A stretch of 64,000 nucleotides of DNA from Verrucomicrobium sp. BvORR034 (GTDB lineage Bacteria > Verrucomicrobiota > Verrucomicrobiia > Verrucomicrobiales > Verrucomicrobiaceae): the NCBI RefSeq assembly GCF_000739635.1, contig NZ_BATQ01000041.1:124001-188000 (forward strand), in the 5' to 3' direction. How positions within the stretch are numbered: the stretch's first letter is position 1; every line of letters starts with the position of its first letter. Under the pieces are notes generated by a model, which saw only the letters and a list, made by a program, of their open reading frames with translations, ran no database searches and was not told the DNA's origin. This document shows positions 1-8,274 of the stretch, piece after piece. The position numbers were made by a program, and so were the translations under genes.

Positions 1-854
1 ACGCCTGTGGAGTCCAGCGTGGCGCGGTAGAAGTCGAAGCTGCCGTAGGTGAAGCCCAGCTCATTGAAGGATTGGGCCTGGGGTTTCTTGGTCACGACAT
101 TCAGCGTGCCGCCGGGGTCCCCCTGGCCAAAGAGCACGCCGGCGGGGCCCTTCAACACATCTGCGCGATCCACGGTGGCGATGTCGATGGGGTAGTCCAG
201 CCCCTGAACGCGCAGGCCATTGATGTAGGTGAACTGGTTGCTGAAACCGCGTGAAACGTAGCCCAGGGAGGAGTCGCTGCCGGAGTACACACTGGGGGAG
301 GGGCGCAGGCCCGGCACGCTCTCCAGTGCCTTGAGCACGGAGGTGGCACCGCGGTCCTCAATTTCCTTTGCAGTCACGGTGTTGACAGTCTGAACCTGGT
401 CGCGAGGTGGAATGCCGAGCCGGCTGACGGATTGGGGGGCCTGGGGCAGGTAGGAGGGCGCGCCTGCGGTGACCACGACTTCGGGCATCGTTTCATCGCC
501 CTGAGATCCGCGGCCTGATGCAGAGGGGGCCACGACGATGACGGCGTCGGGTGCTGTGAACTCATGGACGAGTCCGCTGCCGGCGAGAAGCCTGGCCAGA
601 GCGGCCTGCGCCGAGTAGCTGCCGTTCAGTGCGGGGGCGGGCTTTCCTGCCACCAGCTTGCTGCTGACAATGACGTCAATGCCGGTCGTCAAGGAGAGGC
701 GCTCCAGGGCGTCTCCCAACGAGGTGGGGGCCTGCTTAAAGTCGAAGGTCTGGGCATTCTGCGCCTGGGTGGTGGGCGAGGCCAGCGCGACGAGGGTGAT
801 GGCAGTTGCCAGGATCTGTCGCCAGCGAGTGGGCTTGGGAGTCGGGATGAGCAT
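1..854 (-). CDS. TonB-dependent siderophore receptor with STN domain, partial (N-terminal part)
   Basis: Outer-membrane receptor for TonB-driven uptake of a ferric siderophore; the reading frame runs off the left edge, so only about 284 N-terminal residues are visible. ATG at 852-854 is followed by a basic N-terminus and a signal peptide ending near TTQAQ. Residues ~36-110 form an STN (secretin/TonB short N-terminal) domain (FDFKQAPTSLGDALERLS), the part that contacts a FecR-type protein in the periplasm. A TonB-box-like stretch (MPEVVVTAG) and the plug domain follow (VLKALESVPGLRPS, RGFSNQFTYINGLRV, VDRADVLKGPAGVLFGQGDPGG). It is divergent from the ECF sigma factor at 1074 and the FecR at 1651, so this is very likely the receptor that signals to that pair. 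Family call is secure; the ligand is unknown. Confidence 0.9.
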   Translation of the reverse strand, partial: MLIPTPKPTRWRQILATAITLVALASPTTQAQNAQTFDFKQAPTSLGDALERLSLTTGIDVIVSSKLVAGKPAPALNGSYSAQAALARLLAGSGLVHEFTAPDAVIVVAPSASGRGSQGDETMPEVVVTAGAPSYLPQAPQSVSRLGIPPRDQVQTVNTVTAKEIEDRGATSVLKALESVPGLRPSPSVYSGSDSSLGYVSRGFSNQFTYINGLRVQGLDYPIDIATVDRADVLKGPAGVLFGQGDPGGTLNVVTKKPQAQSFNELGFTYGSFDFYRATLDSTG

Positions 855-1073
855 GATGCGGGGAGGATGCGGACCAGGTCCGGGGAGCTTGACGAGAGGT
901 CGTCATCCAAAGAAGACGGGACGGTGGCGTGCTCGGGTCACGATTCTCAAAATTAGTTTCCGCGGTGCCGGTGGCGTCCGCCAGCTGAGGGGGGTGCCGT
1001 GCGAAGGGGCTCCGAATGACATTCCTGCGGTGAATAGTTCTTGCGATAGCGTCTCAGGTGCAATAATTGGGGC

Positions 1074-1592
1074 ATGGGCCACTCAGGCATCTCACCCTTT
1101 CTCGACGAAATCCTGCCGGATTATGATCGAGTGAAACAGTACTTCCTTGGGAAAGTAGGGTGCGAACATGAAGCCGCAGACCTCACTCAGGAGACCTTTG
1201 CGAGACTGTCAAAGTGGCAACCGACGAAGGAGGTGGAGCATCCTCAGCACGTGCTATTCAGGACGGCGCGCAATTTGCTAGTGGACCGTTTTCGTGCGCC
1301 CAGGATCCCTACGGAGGCGCTGGCGGATTCCCGGGCTGGGGAGATTGCCGACCAGTCGGCTGATCCGTCCCAGCTGGCGATGTACAGGGAGCAACTGCGT
1401 CGGGTCTCCCGGGCGGCGGCAAGCCTGCCTGATCTCTGCCGGGAGATCTTCGTGTTGCACCGGCTCTTGGGGCTGGACTACGAGCAAATCGGCAAAACCT
1501 TGGGGCTGTCCACCAGCACAGTGAAGCGACACATGGCCTTTGCGCTGCTGACCTGCAAAGGGGCTCTGAACGACGATCAGAGGTCGGTTTAG
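1074..1592 (+). CDS. ECF RNA polymerase sigma factor, FecI-like
   Basis: Cytoplasmic extracytoplasmic-function sigma factor of 172 residues, a normal length. Region 2 is visible at residues ~12-75 (DYDRVKQYFLGKVG, AADLTQETFARL, HVLFRTARNLLVDRFR) and region 4 at ~110-165 (LPDLCREIFVLHRLLGLDYEQIGKTLGLSTSTVKRHM, the -35 binding helix-turn-helix). The FecR-like gene follows about 60 bp downstream in the same direction and the STN-domain TonB receptor is divergent, so the expected job is to transcribe iron or substrate uptake genes when the receptor signals. The ATG at 1074 was chosen because it gives a full region 2 without extra residues. Confidence 0.93.
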   Translation: MGHSGISPFLDEILPDYDRVKQYFLGKVGCEHEAADLTQETFARLSKWQPTKEVEHPQHVLFRTARNLLVDRFRAPRIPTEALADSRAGEIADQSADPSQLAMYREQLRRVSRAAASLPDLCREIFVLHRLLGLDYEQIGKTLGLSTSTVKRHMAFALLTCKGALNDDQRSV

Positions 1593-1650
1593 GAAAATAA
1601 TCTGGCTGCAATACCGCCAAATGCGTCTTTGTATTAAAGACGAATCATTC

Positions 1651-2673
1651 ATGCAGGAAAGCGGCGAGACCAACCCAACGACCCCAGGCCATTCGCCAAT
1701 CGCCGTGCAGGCGGTGGAGTGGCTGATGCTCAGGCTCGATGGGGGCAGCTGGACTTCTGCGGAGGAGACCGCGTTCCAGGCCTGGTGCAAGGAATCCCCG
1801 GAACACGAGCGGGAGTACAGAGAAGCGGAGACAGCCTATAAGCTCATGTCCATGCCGGAGTCTCTTGCCGAGATGCAGGCAGAGGCCATCGTGAACCGCT
1901 CCGGAGGCCAAGTGCGCCGGGGGATGTCGAAGAGGCGGAGCTGGCTCGCTGCGACCGCCATGACCGCGGCACTGGTGGTGGCCGGTGGCTACTATCTGCA
2001 CCAGCGGGATCTCTACAGCACTGGGGTGGGGGAGATACGGGAGTGGGTGCTGTCTGACGGGACACGGATCACGCTGGACGCGCAATCCAAGGTGCGATGC
2101 CGCATTACTGAAGCATCACGCAAGCTTGCGGTGGAAAGCGGTGGCGCAATTTTCAAGGTGGGTAAGGACGCCCGGCCATTCGAGGTGACAGCGGGCAACG
2201 TCCTGGTGCGGGACATCGGCACCACGTTTGACGTGCACAAACGCGCTCTTGATCCACACGGGGCCATGGACGAGGAAATCGAGGTGAGCGTGGCTGAGGG
2301 GCTGGTCGAGCTGACGGCACTGACAGGGCCGCCTGCGGTGCCGGTACGCATCGCTGCAGGCCAGCAGTTGGTGTGGCTGCCGGACGGGCGTGCAACGGAG
2401 CCCAGCCAGATCATGCCAGGTGTCTTTGGGAGCTGGCGTCAGGGCCGCTTGATCTACCGTGACCGGCCGTTGTCCCAGGTTGTGGCGGATCTGCGGCGCT
2501 ATCATCGCAGAGAAATCACGTTGGAAGACCAGGGGCTGGCCGACTACAAGATACGAGGCACCATCCAGATTCACGATCTGGACCGGGCCCTGGAAATGTT
2601 GAGCCGGGCCACTCCCGTGAAGATCGTTCACGCGAGTTCTAACAAGATTGTAATTGGAAGAAAGCAGCCGTAG
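1651..2673 (+). CDS. FecR-family anti-sigma factor / signal transducer
   Basis: Inner-membrane regulator that holds the ECF sigma factor and is released by contact with the receptor STN domain. Visible parts: a DUF4880 N-terminal cytoplasmic domain (AVEWLMLRLDGGSWTSAEETAFQAW), one membrane segment (SWLAATAMTAALVVAGGYYL), then the periplasmic FecR domain (GEIREWVLSDGTRITLDAQSKVRC, FEVTAGNVLVRDIGTTFDV, GRLIYRDRPLSQVVADLRRY) and a C-terminal STN-like half (ITLEDQGLADYKIRGTIQIHDLDRALEML). An in-frame ATG at 1621 would add ten residues that do not look like the family; 1651 is preferred, but neither start has a good ribosome binding site. It sits directly after the sigma gene, the standard fecIR order. 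Confidence 0.9.
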   Translation: MQESGETNPTTPGHSPIAVQAVEWLMLRLDGGSWTSAEETAFQAWCKESPEHEREYREAETAYKLMSMPESLAEMQAEAIVNRSGGQVRRGMSKRRSWLAATAMTAALVVAGGYYLHQRDLYSTGVGEIREWVLSDGTRITLDAQSKVRCRITEASRKLAVESGGAIFKVGKDARPFEVTAGNVLVRDIGTTFDVHKRALDPHGAMDEEIEVSVAEGLVELTALTGPPAVPVRIAAGQQLVWLPDGRATEPSQIMPGVFGSWRQGRLIYRDRPLSQVVADLRRYHRREITLEDQGLADYKIRGTIQIHDLDRALEMLSRATPVKIVHASSNKIVIGRKQP

Positions 2674-2753
2674 CGGCGAGTTTTAGTGGAGCCGTGCGAC
2701 GTCCTGCACGCTGCAGTGTGGTGGGAGATTGCATGCTGTTGTGCCATTAATCC

Positions 2754-3026
2754 GTGAAGGAAATGATCCAGCCCAATTTAGACATGTACTCGGTGGGGCC
2801 GGTTTCCCATGACAGCTTTCTCATGCATCCGGCCACAGAAATGGCCATCATCTGGCTCGTGCGCAGTCTGGATGAATCAAGGTGGACTGAGGAGGATGCG
2901 GCTGCCTTGCAGGCATGGTTGGAGGAGAGCTCCATTCACCAAGGGGAGTTTGACGCCGCCCAGGCGACGTTAACGCTGATGTCGAGAAAAGAACTTCTGA
3001 GCAGTTGGATGGCTGAGGGCTCGTAG
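2754..3026 (+). CDS. orphan FecR N-terminal (DUF4880-like) domain protein
   Basis: A 90-residue protein that matches only the sigma-binding N-terminal domain of the FecR encoded just upstream: compare EMAIIWLVRSLDESRWTEEDAAALQAWLEESSIHQGEFDAAQATLTLMS here with VEWLMLRLDGGSWTSAEETAFQAWCKESPEHEREYREAETAYKLMS there. It has no membrane segment, FecR domain or STN-like end. The start is GTG at 2754 or ATG at 2763. It could be a decayed partial duplication of fecR, or a small soluble competitor that binds the sigma factor. The frame is open and codon use is ordinary, so expression is plausible, but nothing shows it directly. Confidence 0.6.
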   Translation: MKEMIQPNLDMYSVGPVSHDSFLMHPATEMAIIWLVRSLDESRWTEEDAAALQAWLEESSIHQGEFDAAQATLTLMSRKELLSSWMAEGS

Positions 3027-3053
3027 GTGGGCCCGGGTGATGACGGTGGGTGC

Positions 3054-4499
3054 TCACCGGGTCTGGACCAAAGACCTCGAGTCGCGGTTGGTGATGAGGA
3101 CAAAGTCCCCCTCTGTGCGCAAGGCCCGCCATCCCTTTGGTTTGAAGGAGCTGGCAAAACGTTCCTGGTCAACGATGCCGTAGGCCAGCTCTCCGGTGGA
3201 GAGTGTGTCGAGGCAGTGTCGGGCGTTGCGAAACACTCGTGCCGACTGTGCTGGCGCGAGCGGGAGGACAATGTCCGCGTCCCCTTTGGTGGTGGAGACG
3301 AGTTCTTCCGCGTAGAAGGCCAGCCCATGGGCGCGTACTCCACAGGTGAAAAGGATGGCGTCTTCACTATTGGCTTCCGCCTCCAGTGCTTCGGCGAGGT
3401 CTTTTACGGAGGCCTGCCTGGCAAAATAGGGGCCAAAGTGGTCCACATTGATGGCAGCGAGGAGCCAACAAGCCATGGTGGGCACGGCAATCTTCCATAC
3501 TCTTCGCGTTGAGGCAAAGCTGGAGCCGATGGCGATCGCCAGCGCCGGGAGCAGGGGAAGGACGTAAGTGACCAGCTTGGAGCCGCTGCAGGTGAGGATG
3601 ACAAAGGGCACTGCCGCCCACCCCGCCAGTAGGGCCTGCGGGGGAGAAACGGTGCCTTCCTGCCACCTGTGCCAGAAGGTGCGAAGGGGCTTCACCAGGA
3701 AGAAGGTCCACGGAAGCAGGGCGAGGGTGATCACGGGCAGGAAGAACCACCAGGGCTGGGAGCGACCATGAGTTCGAGATGCAAACCGCTGGACCAGCTC
3801 GTACTTCCAGAAGTAGCTGAGCAGCTCCGGGCTCTGAATGCTCAGCATGATGAACCATGAAAGTCCGATGCCCAGGACGACCAGGGTGCCGCGACCCCAC
3901 GGGAGATGCCGGACCTCCGGGGTGCCCCGGGACGTGATCTGCCATGCCAATGCTGCTGAGAGAGGCACAACCACAGCCATGGGACCCTTGGTAAGGAATC
4001 CCAAACCCATGGCCACAAAGAACAACCAGTGCCGCCGGTGGACGAACGCGGCGATGGCGGCGGTGATCCAGAAAGTGAGGGTCATGTCCGGCGTCAACAG
4101 TCTGGCCAGGGCAAAGAACTCCACGCTGGAGACGAGGATGAGAGCCGCGTTTCTGGCCACGGTCTCAGAGCAGAGACGCCGTGCGATCAGATACGTGAGC
4201 CAGACGGTGCCCAGGGCGGCCAGCGCCGAGGGGAGCCGCGCAGCCCACTCGTTGGCTCCAAAAACCCGGATGCTCAGGGCTGTGAGCCAGTAGATGAGGG
4301 GTGGCTTTTGAAAGTGCTCAAAGCCATTGAGCGTGGGCACCAGCCAGTCACCGCTCTGCGCCATCTCGCGTGCGATTTCAGCGTACCGGCCTTCATCCGG
4401 TTCATTGAGCCCGCGGGTGCCCAGAAAGGCGAGCAGTACCGCCGCGCTGCAAAGCAGCCAGGCGTATCGCTGAAACAACTCGAAGGTTGCCTTTTTCAC
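3054..4499 (-). CDS. ArnT/PMT-like glycosyltransferase (GT83 family)
   Basis: Polytopic inner-membrane glycosyltransferase of 481 residues that probably moves a sugar from an undecaprenyl-phosphate carrier to lipid A or another envelope acceptor. The first periplasmic loop has the family acidic motif and following residues (GLNEPDEGRYAEIAREMAQSG, FQKPPLIYWLTALS); about ten hydrophobic segments follow, then a soluble C-terminal domain. Start: GTG at 4497-4499, chosen because AAGGAGG lies 7 bp before it and because GTGA overlaps the stop of the upstream glycosyltransferase by 4 bp, a typical coupled pair. A longer reading to 4538 would overlap that gene by 43 bp. ArnC-like and ArnT-like partners side by side suggest an aminoarabinose-type or related envelope modification; the sugar is not known. 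Confidence 0.85.
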   Translation of the reverse strand: MKKATFELFQRYAWLLCSAAVLLAFLGTRGLNEPDEGRYAEIAREMAQSGDWLVPTLNGFEHFQKPPLIYWLTALSIRVFGANEWAARLPSALAALGTVWLTYLIARRLCSETVARNAALILVSSVEFFALARLLTPDMTLTFWITAAIAAFVHRRHWLFFVAMGLGFLTKGPMAVVVPLSAALAWQITSRGTPEVRHLPWGRGTLVVLGIGLSWFIMLSIQSPELLSYFWKYELVQRFASRTHGRSQPWWFFLPVITLALLPWTFFLVKPLRTFWHRWQEGTVSPPQALLAGWAAVPFVILTCSGSKLVTYVLPLLPALAIAIGSSFASTRRVWKIAVPTMACWLLAAINVDHFGPYFARQASVKDLAEALEAEANSEDAILFTCGVRAHGLAFYAEELVSTTKGDADIVLPLAPAQSARVFRNARHCLDTLSTGELAYGIVDQERFASSFKPKGWRALRTEGDFVLITNRDSRSLVQTR

Positions 4500-5254
4500 A
4501 GGCAGGCCTCCTTGAGCCGACGGCTTCTGAACCACCACATACCCAGGAGGTCGAGGGCTGGACGCCAGAACATGACGCGCAATCCGTACTTCGAGATCCC
4601 CGCCTTGCGCTCCCGGTGGTTCACCGGCATTTCCACCACCTGGAAGCCGGCGGCGACCGCCATGGCGGGCATGAAGGAGTAGAGAGTCCGGATGGGGACA
4701 AAGCTGGAGACCACTGCCCGGCGAAAGGCTTTGAGAGCGCAGCCTGCATCATGCACACCATCGTGGAGCAGGCTGTTTCGAACGGCGTTGGCAGTGCGGG
4801 ACATCAGTTTGCGCACCAGGGAGTCTTTCCTTTGTTGGCGGAATCCACTGACCATATCGGCTCCATCAGCCGTCAGCTTGCTGATCAAGCAAGGAATGTC
4901 ATGGGGATCATTCTGACCGTCGCCGTCCAATGTGACAACGACGTCACCTGAAGCGAGCTTGAATCCTGTCCACAACGCGGAGGCCTGACCCTGGTTGTGC
5001 GGGTGCCTCGCGAACTTCAGCGCGGGCCAGCGCAGGGCAAAGGCCTGGAGGATGGTGAAGGTGTCATCAGTGCTGCCATCATCAATGGCGATGACCTCGT
5101 AGGTGGCCATTGCGTGACCCAGGACTTCAAGGAGTTCGTCCAGCAGGGCGGAGACACTCTCACCCTCGTTAAAGAAGGGAACGACAACGGACACCTTCTG
5201 AGGTGGGGTAGTAGGCGGACTTGATCGCGACATGTGGAGGCCACAGCATGACAC
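4496..5254 (-). CDS. family 2 glycosyltransferase, ArnC/dolichyl-phosphate-sugar synthase-like
   Basis: Transfers a sugar from a nucleotide donor to a polyprenyl phosphate at the inner face of the membrane, feeding the ArnT-like enzyme encoded next. Seen: GT-A fold start (VSVVVPFFNEGESVSALLDELLEVL), donor site (IAIDDGSTDDTF), DxD metal site (TLDGDGQNDP) and the C-terminal arm typical of this branch (RKAGISKYGLRV, LLGMWWFRSRR). At 252 residues it lacks the two C-terminal membrane helices of E. coli ArnC. The first possible start is GTG at 5254; ATG at 5233 is an equally good choice. A set of 11-bp-spaced CTAAC-like boxes lies just upstream at 5261-5304, overlapping the end of the PAP2 fusion gene. 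Confidence 0.87.
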   Translation of the reverse strand: MSCCGLHMSRSSPPTTPPQKVSVVVPFFNEGESVSALLDELLEVLGHAMATYEVIAIDDGSTDDTFTILQAFALRWPALKFARHPHNQGQASALWTGFKLASGDVVVTLDGDGQNDPHDIPCLISKLTADGADMVSGFRQQRKDSLVRKLMSRTANAVRNSLLHDGVHDAGCALKAFRRAVVSSFVPIRTLYSFMPAMAVAAGFQVVEMPVNHRERKAGISKYGLRVMFWRPALDLLGMWWFRSRRLKEACL

Positions 5255-5260
5255 CCCTGC

Positions 5261-5304
5261 CTAACTCGATGGTGACATGCACCTAACGGTTCAGTTATCT
5301 GCCG
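5261..5304. promoter_or_regulatory. candidate OmpR-family binding site, 11-bp direct repeats
   Basis: Half-sites CTAAC, GTGAC, CTAAC and GTTAT start at 5261, 5272, 5283 and 5294, exactly 11 bp apart. The block matches the one at 8127-8170 at 34 of 44 positions by hand alignment. It is directly upstream of the two-glycosyltransferase operon and contains the stop codon of the PAP2 fusion gene. Direct repeats at 11-bp phase are how OmpR/PhoB-type regulators bind; such a regulator is encoded at 17770-18444. Binding is inferred. Confidence 0.6.
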
Positions 5305-8063
5305 GGCTCTGGCCCGTGGGCAGTCTCGTTCTGCTTCAATGATGTTTCGATTCTCTCGCGTGCCGCCCTGGCGCTGATCGTGGCGGGATGAGAGGCGCCA
5401 AGGGTTGAGCCCCAACCTGTTTCTGCTCTTCTGGCCCATGCCAATGCCTCTGCCTGCTTCTGCTGGGCTTCCAGGCAGGCTGCCAGTGCGAAGCAAGTTT
5501 TCAGTACATCGAATCCGTCCGGCCCTTGCAGACGTTCGCGAGTGCGCAGAGTGATTTTGTACTGAGCTTCTGCTTCGGTGACTTTTCCCTGAGTCAGCAA
5601 GGCGGTGGCGAGATTGTTTCTGCTCATGAGAACATCCGTGTGATCAGGCCCCATGAGCCGTTCTCTGATGGCAAGTACCATGCCGTGTTCCGCTTCTGCC
5701 TCGGCAGACCTGCCCATGGCATTGAGGGCATTGGCGAGATTGTTCCGATTGGCCAGGGTCTGATGATGTTCCGGCCCCAGCAATTTCTCGCTGCGCCGGA
5801 CCACCTCTCGAAAATGGTTCACGGCTTCTTCAAACCTATGGGCGGAGTAAAGCGCCACTCCTGTCGCCGTATCGGCCTCTATGGAGGGTTCAAACTTTTG
5901 CGGGGCAGGTTTTGCGGGCTCGGAGGATCTCTTGCCACGGCACGCGAAGAGTTGGACATGGCCCACAGCCCTGCTCTCACTACGCAGTGTGAAGATGCCA
6001 ATGCTGTTGACGCTTGAGAACTCCTGCACGAGCTGCTTGGGTGCCTTCCTGGGGTTGGCGGAATTCACCACGAAGATGGCGTTCTCCCCGGTGCGAGCCT
6101 CATAGCCGGGCCAAAACCAGTACTGATTCTGGGGTTTGTCAGTATTGAGGACATAACTCAACTGGTCCTCCGGCAGAACTCGCTGCGCATCTGGCAGATA
6201 GAAGTTCAGCAGGCTGGCCCGTCCGTAGTGGTCTGAGATGACGAACACCGGCGGCCCTTCCCTGGCCAGTAGCTTCATCTGTTTTTGCACCAGTTCCGCC
6301 AGAGGCTGCCCTTGTCGCACACGGGTGAGCGGGTCTGACTTCTCACTCAGCGTGACGCCAAAGGCCTTGGTGAGAAGATGAGTGTCGTGCAGGAAGAGCA
6401 CCACAGGGAACCCTAGGACAAGCCCTGTGACGAGGAAGCGCTTCGTCAGAGCGTGGCTGACCTGTGAGCGGGCGTGCCACGCCAGTGCGGCGAAGAGAAA
6501 CAGTGCCGGCGCTACGGGGGCGATCCAGTTGGGCTGGGCTTTGGCCCGGCAGGCCAGCAAAGTGTAGAACAGCAGGACGGGGATCGTGGAGCAAAAGAGG
6601 AACTTCCACAGCGGTTGTTTTTCCTTGATCCGAACAAAGCCCCAGAGGGCCATGGCGATCGCGATGCAGAACACGGGATTCAGCAACGCGACGATGGAGG
6701 CGAGAAAGGTGAGCAGATGTTCCAGATGCAGTCCGGCAACATGGTCCAGGCCACCGCGTTCCTGAAGATGAGTGGCGGTGATCCAGCCGTGGGAAGCATT
6801 CCAGAGGATCACTGGCACCGTTCCCAGAGCATTGAGCAGGAAAGCCGTAACTGGCCCTTTCCAGCCGATGCGTTGGCGGAAATCGGGCGTCCACCACGCG
6901 AACAGAAGCAGGCCCAACCAGAGGAAGGGGGAGAAGAACTTGCTAAGGAATCCTAGAGCCATGGCGATCCCGCTGACCACCCACCAGCCATAGCTCTTTC
7001 GTTCAATAGCGACCCACACCGACAGAACAGCCGCAGTGTGAAAAAACACGGTGGGGGCATCAACGGTCAACAGAGTGGCCCCTACCGCGAAGAGAGGGGT
7101 GACAGAAATGGCCGCAATGACCCAGAAGGCGCACTGCTCACTCGTCCGCCGGCGCAGGAACAGCCATACCATGATGCCAAACGCCAGTGCCAGCACAGGT
7201 GACATGAAGCGGACGCCAAAGGCGGTGTCACCCCAGAGATGAGTGCCGAGCCACTGCACCCAGGCGATCATGGGAGGCTTGCTGTAGTAGGCCCAGTCCA
7301 GATGCTTGCTCCACATCCACTGATAGGCCTCATCTTCACTGAGGCCGATGACGTCACTGGAGATGTAGGCCAGCCTGGTGGCAAAAAGGATCAACAGCAG
7401 GGCCCAAGTAGCGTGTCGCCAGCTGGCGGAGGATGCTTCAGCAAGATTGGAGGGGGGGCTGCTTGGCCCAGCTTTCAAGAGGGAGGGGCGGCGTGCCCAC
7501 CATGAGGGGAAGAGCAAGCGACCTGCTGCCTGCCAGATCTTATCCACACCGTAGGTCACTGTCCAGCCTGTGGCCCCACCGATGATCAGCCCAGCGAGCA
7601 CGTCAGAGGGATAGTGCACCCCCAGATACACCCTGGACGTGGCGACCAGCAGGGCCAGCGGTACCATGAGACGCCAGGTGCGGGCATAGAACAGCCAGGC
7701 TACGACGGTCATGGCACCCCAGTTGGTGGCATGACAGGAGGGGAGAGAAGTCATGCCCTGACCATTGCCCGTGAGCAGCCGGACGTCGGAGAGCGTCATG
7801 GCGGGTCGGGGTCGCATAAACAACTCCTTCAGCGGGGCACACACCCAGTTGCTGGCGATGAGCACTGCGAGGGCCATCATGGCGACCATGAACGCTCCTC
7901 GAGTGCCACCCAATTTGATGGCCACGGTGGCCAGCACAATCAACAGGGGAAAGAACGCCGTGTTGCCACTCATGAACGGCATGAGGACATCGAAGAACGG
8001 ATTGGCCATCGATTGGTTGATGGCTCTTAACAGCGTGGTGTCGAGAGAGGTGAGGAACTGCAT
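5295..8063 (-). CDS. PAP2 phosphatase - GT39/ArnT-like glycosyltransferase - TPR fusion protein
   Basis: A 922-residue membrane protein with three modules usually encoded apart. Residues ~1-165 are a PAP2 lipid phosphatase with all three signature motifs intact: K79-x6-R86P87, P108-S-C-H111, and S143R144-x5-H150-x3-D154. Residues ~215-700 are a polytopic PMT/ArnT-like glycosyltransferase (GLSEDEAYQWMWSKHLDWAY, SKPPMIAWVQWLG). Residues ~735-910 are TPR repeats of the kinesin-light-chain style (LGPEHHQTLANRNNLANALNAMG, MGPDHTDVLMSRNNLATALLTQG). A plausible reading is that dephosphorylating polyprenyl or lipid A phosphates is coupled to sugar transfer, with TPRs as a partner-binding tail. Regulatory repeats lie upstream at 8127-8170. 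Domain calls are strong; the coupling is inference. Confidence 0.88.
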   Translation of the reverse strand: MQFLTSLDTTLLRAINQSMANPFFDVLMPFMSGNTAFFPLLIVLATVAIKLGGTRGAFMVAMMALAVLIASNWVCAPLKELFMRPRPAMTLSDVRLLTGNGQGMTSLPSCHATNWGAMTVVAWLFYARTWRLMVPLALLVATSRVYLGVHYPSDVLAGLIIGGATGWTVTYGVDKIWQAAGRLLFPSWWARRPSLLKAGPSSPPSNLAEASSASWRHATWALLLILFATRLAYISSDVIGLSEDEAYQWMWSKHLDWAYYSKPPMIAWVQWLGTHLWGDTAFGVRFMSPVLALAFGIMVWLFLRRRTSEQCAFWVIAAISVTPLFAVGATLLTVDAPTVFFHTAAVLSVWVAIERKSYGWWVVSGIAMALGFLSKFFSPFLWLGLLLFAWWTPDFRQRIGWKGPVTAFLLNALGTVPVILWNASHGWITATHLQERGGLDHVAGLHLEHLLTFLASIVALLNPVFCIAIAMALWGFVRIKEKQPLWKFLFCSTIPVLLFYTLLACRAKAQPNWIAPVAPALFLFAALAWHARSQVSHALTKRFLVTGLVLGFPVVLFLHDTHLLTKAFGVTLSEKSDPLTRVRQGQPLAELVQKQMKLLAREGPPVFVISDHYGRASLLNFYLPDAQRVLPEDQLSYVLNTDKPQNQYWFWPGYEARTGENAIFVVNSANPRKAPKQLVQEFSSVNSIGIFTLRSESRAVGHVQLFACRGKRSSEPAKPAPQKFEPSIEADTATGVALYSAHRFEEAVNHFREVVRRSEKLLGPEHHQTLANRNNLANALNAMGRSAEAEAEHGMVLAIRERLMGPDHTDVLMSRNNLATALLTQGKVTEAEAQYKITLRTRERLQGPDGFDVLKTCFALAACLEAQQKQAEALAWARRAETGWGSTLGASHPATISARAARERIETSLKQNETAHGPEPGR

Positions 8064-8126
8064 CTGGCTGCGGGAAACCCACCTCCACGGATGAGGCGGC
8101 TATACCCATTCCTCTACCACCCTCGA

Positions 8127-8170
8127 TTAACCAGATGGTGACATCATCCTAACGCTTCCGTCATCTCCCG
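8127..8170. promoter_or_regulatory. candidate OmpR-family binding site, 11-bp direct repeats
   Basis: Half-sites TTAAC, GTGAC, CTAAC and GTCAT start at 8127, 8138, 8149 and 8160. Spacing and flanks match the block at 5261. It lies about 65-105 bp upstream of the PAP2 fusion start (8063) on the same side as for the glycosyltransferase operon. Confidence 0.6.
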
Positions 8171-8185
8171 CCACGGCACGAATTT

Positions 8186-8212
8186 CTAACAAGAAACTAA
8201 CAGAAACCTAAC
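8186..8212 (+). promoter_or_regulatory. three CTAAC boxes at 11-bp spacing upstream of TonB receptor
   Basis: CTAAC occurs at 8186, 8197 and 8208 with nothing but A/G-rich spacers between, about 63-89 bp before the TonB receptor ATG at 8275. The spacing fits tandem OmpR-family dimers. It is out of phase with the 8127 block, so it is probably a separate site in this divergent promoter region (8064-8274). Confidence 0.6.
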
Positions 8213-8274
8213 AAATGATATGGCGTCGCAATAGCAAATTGATCGAAGCCATCATTGGTCAATGATCGGGGTCT

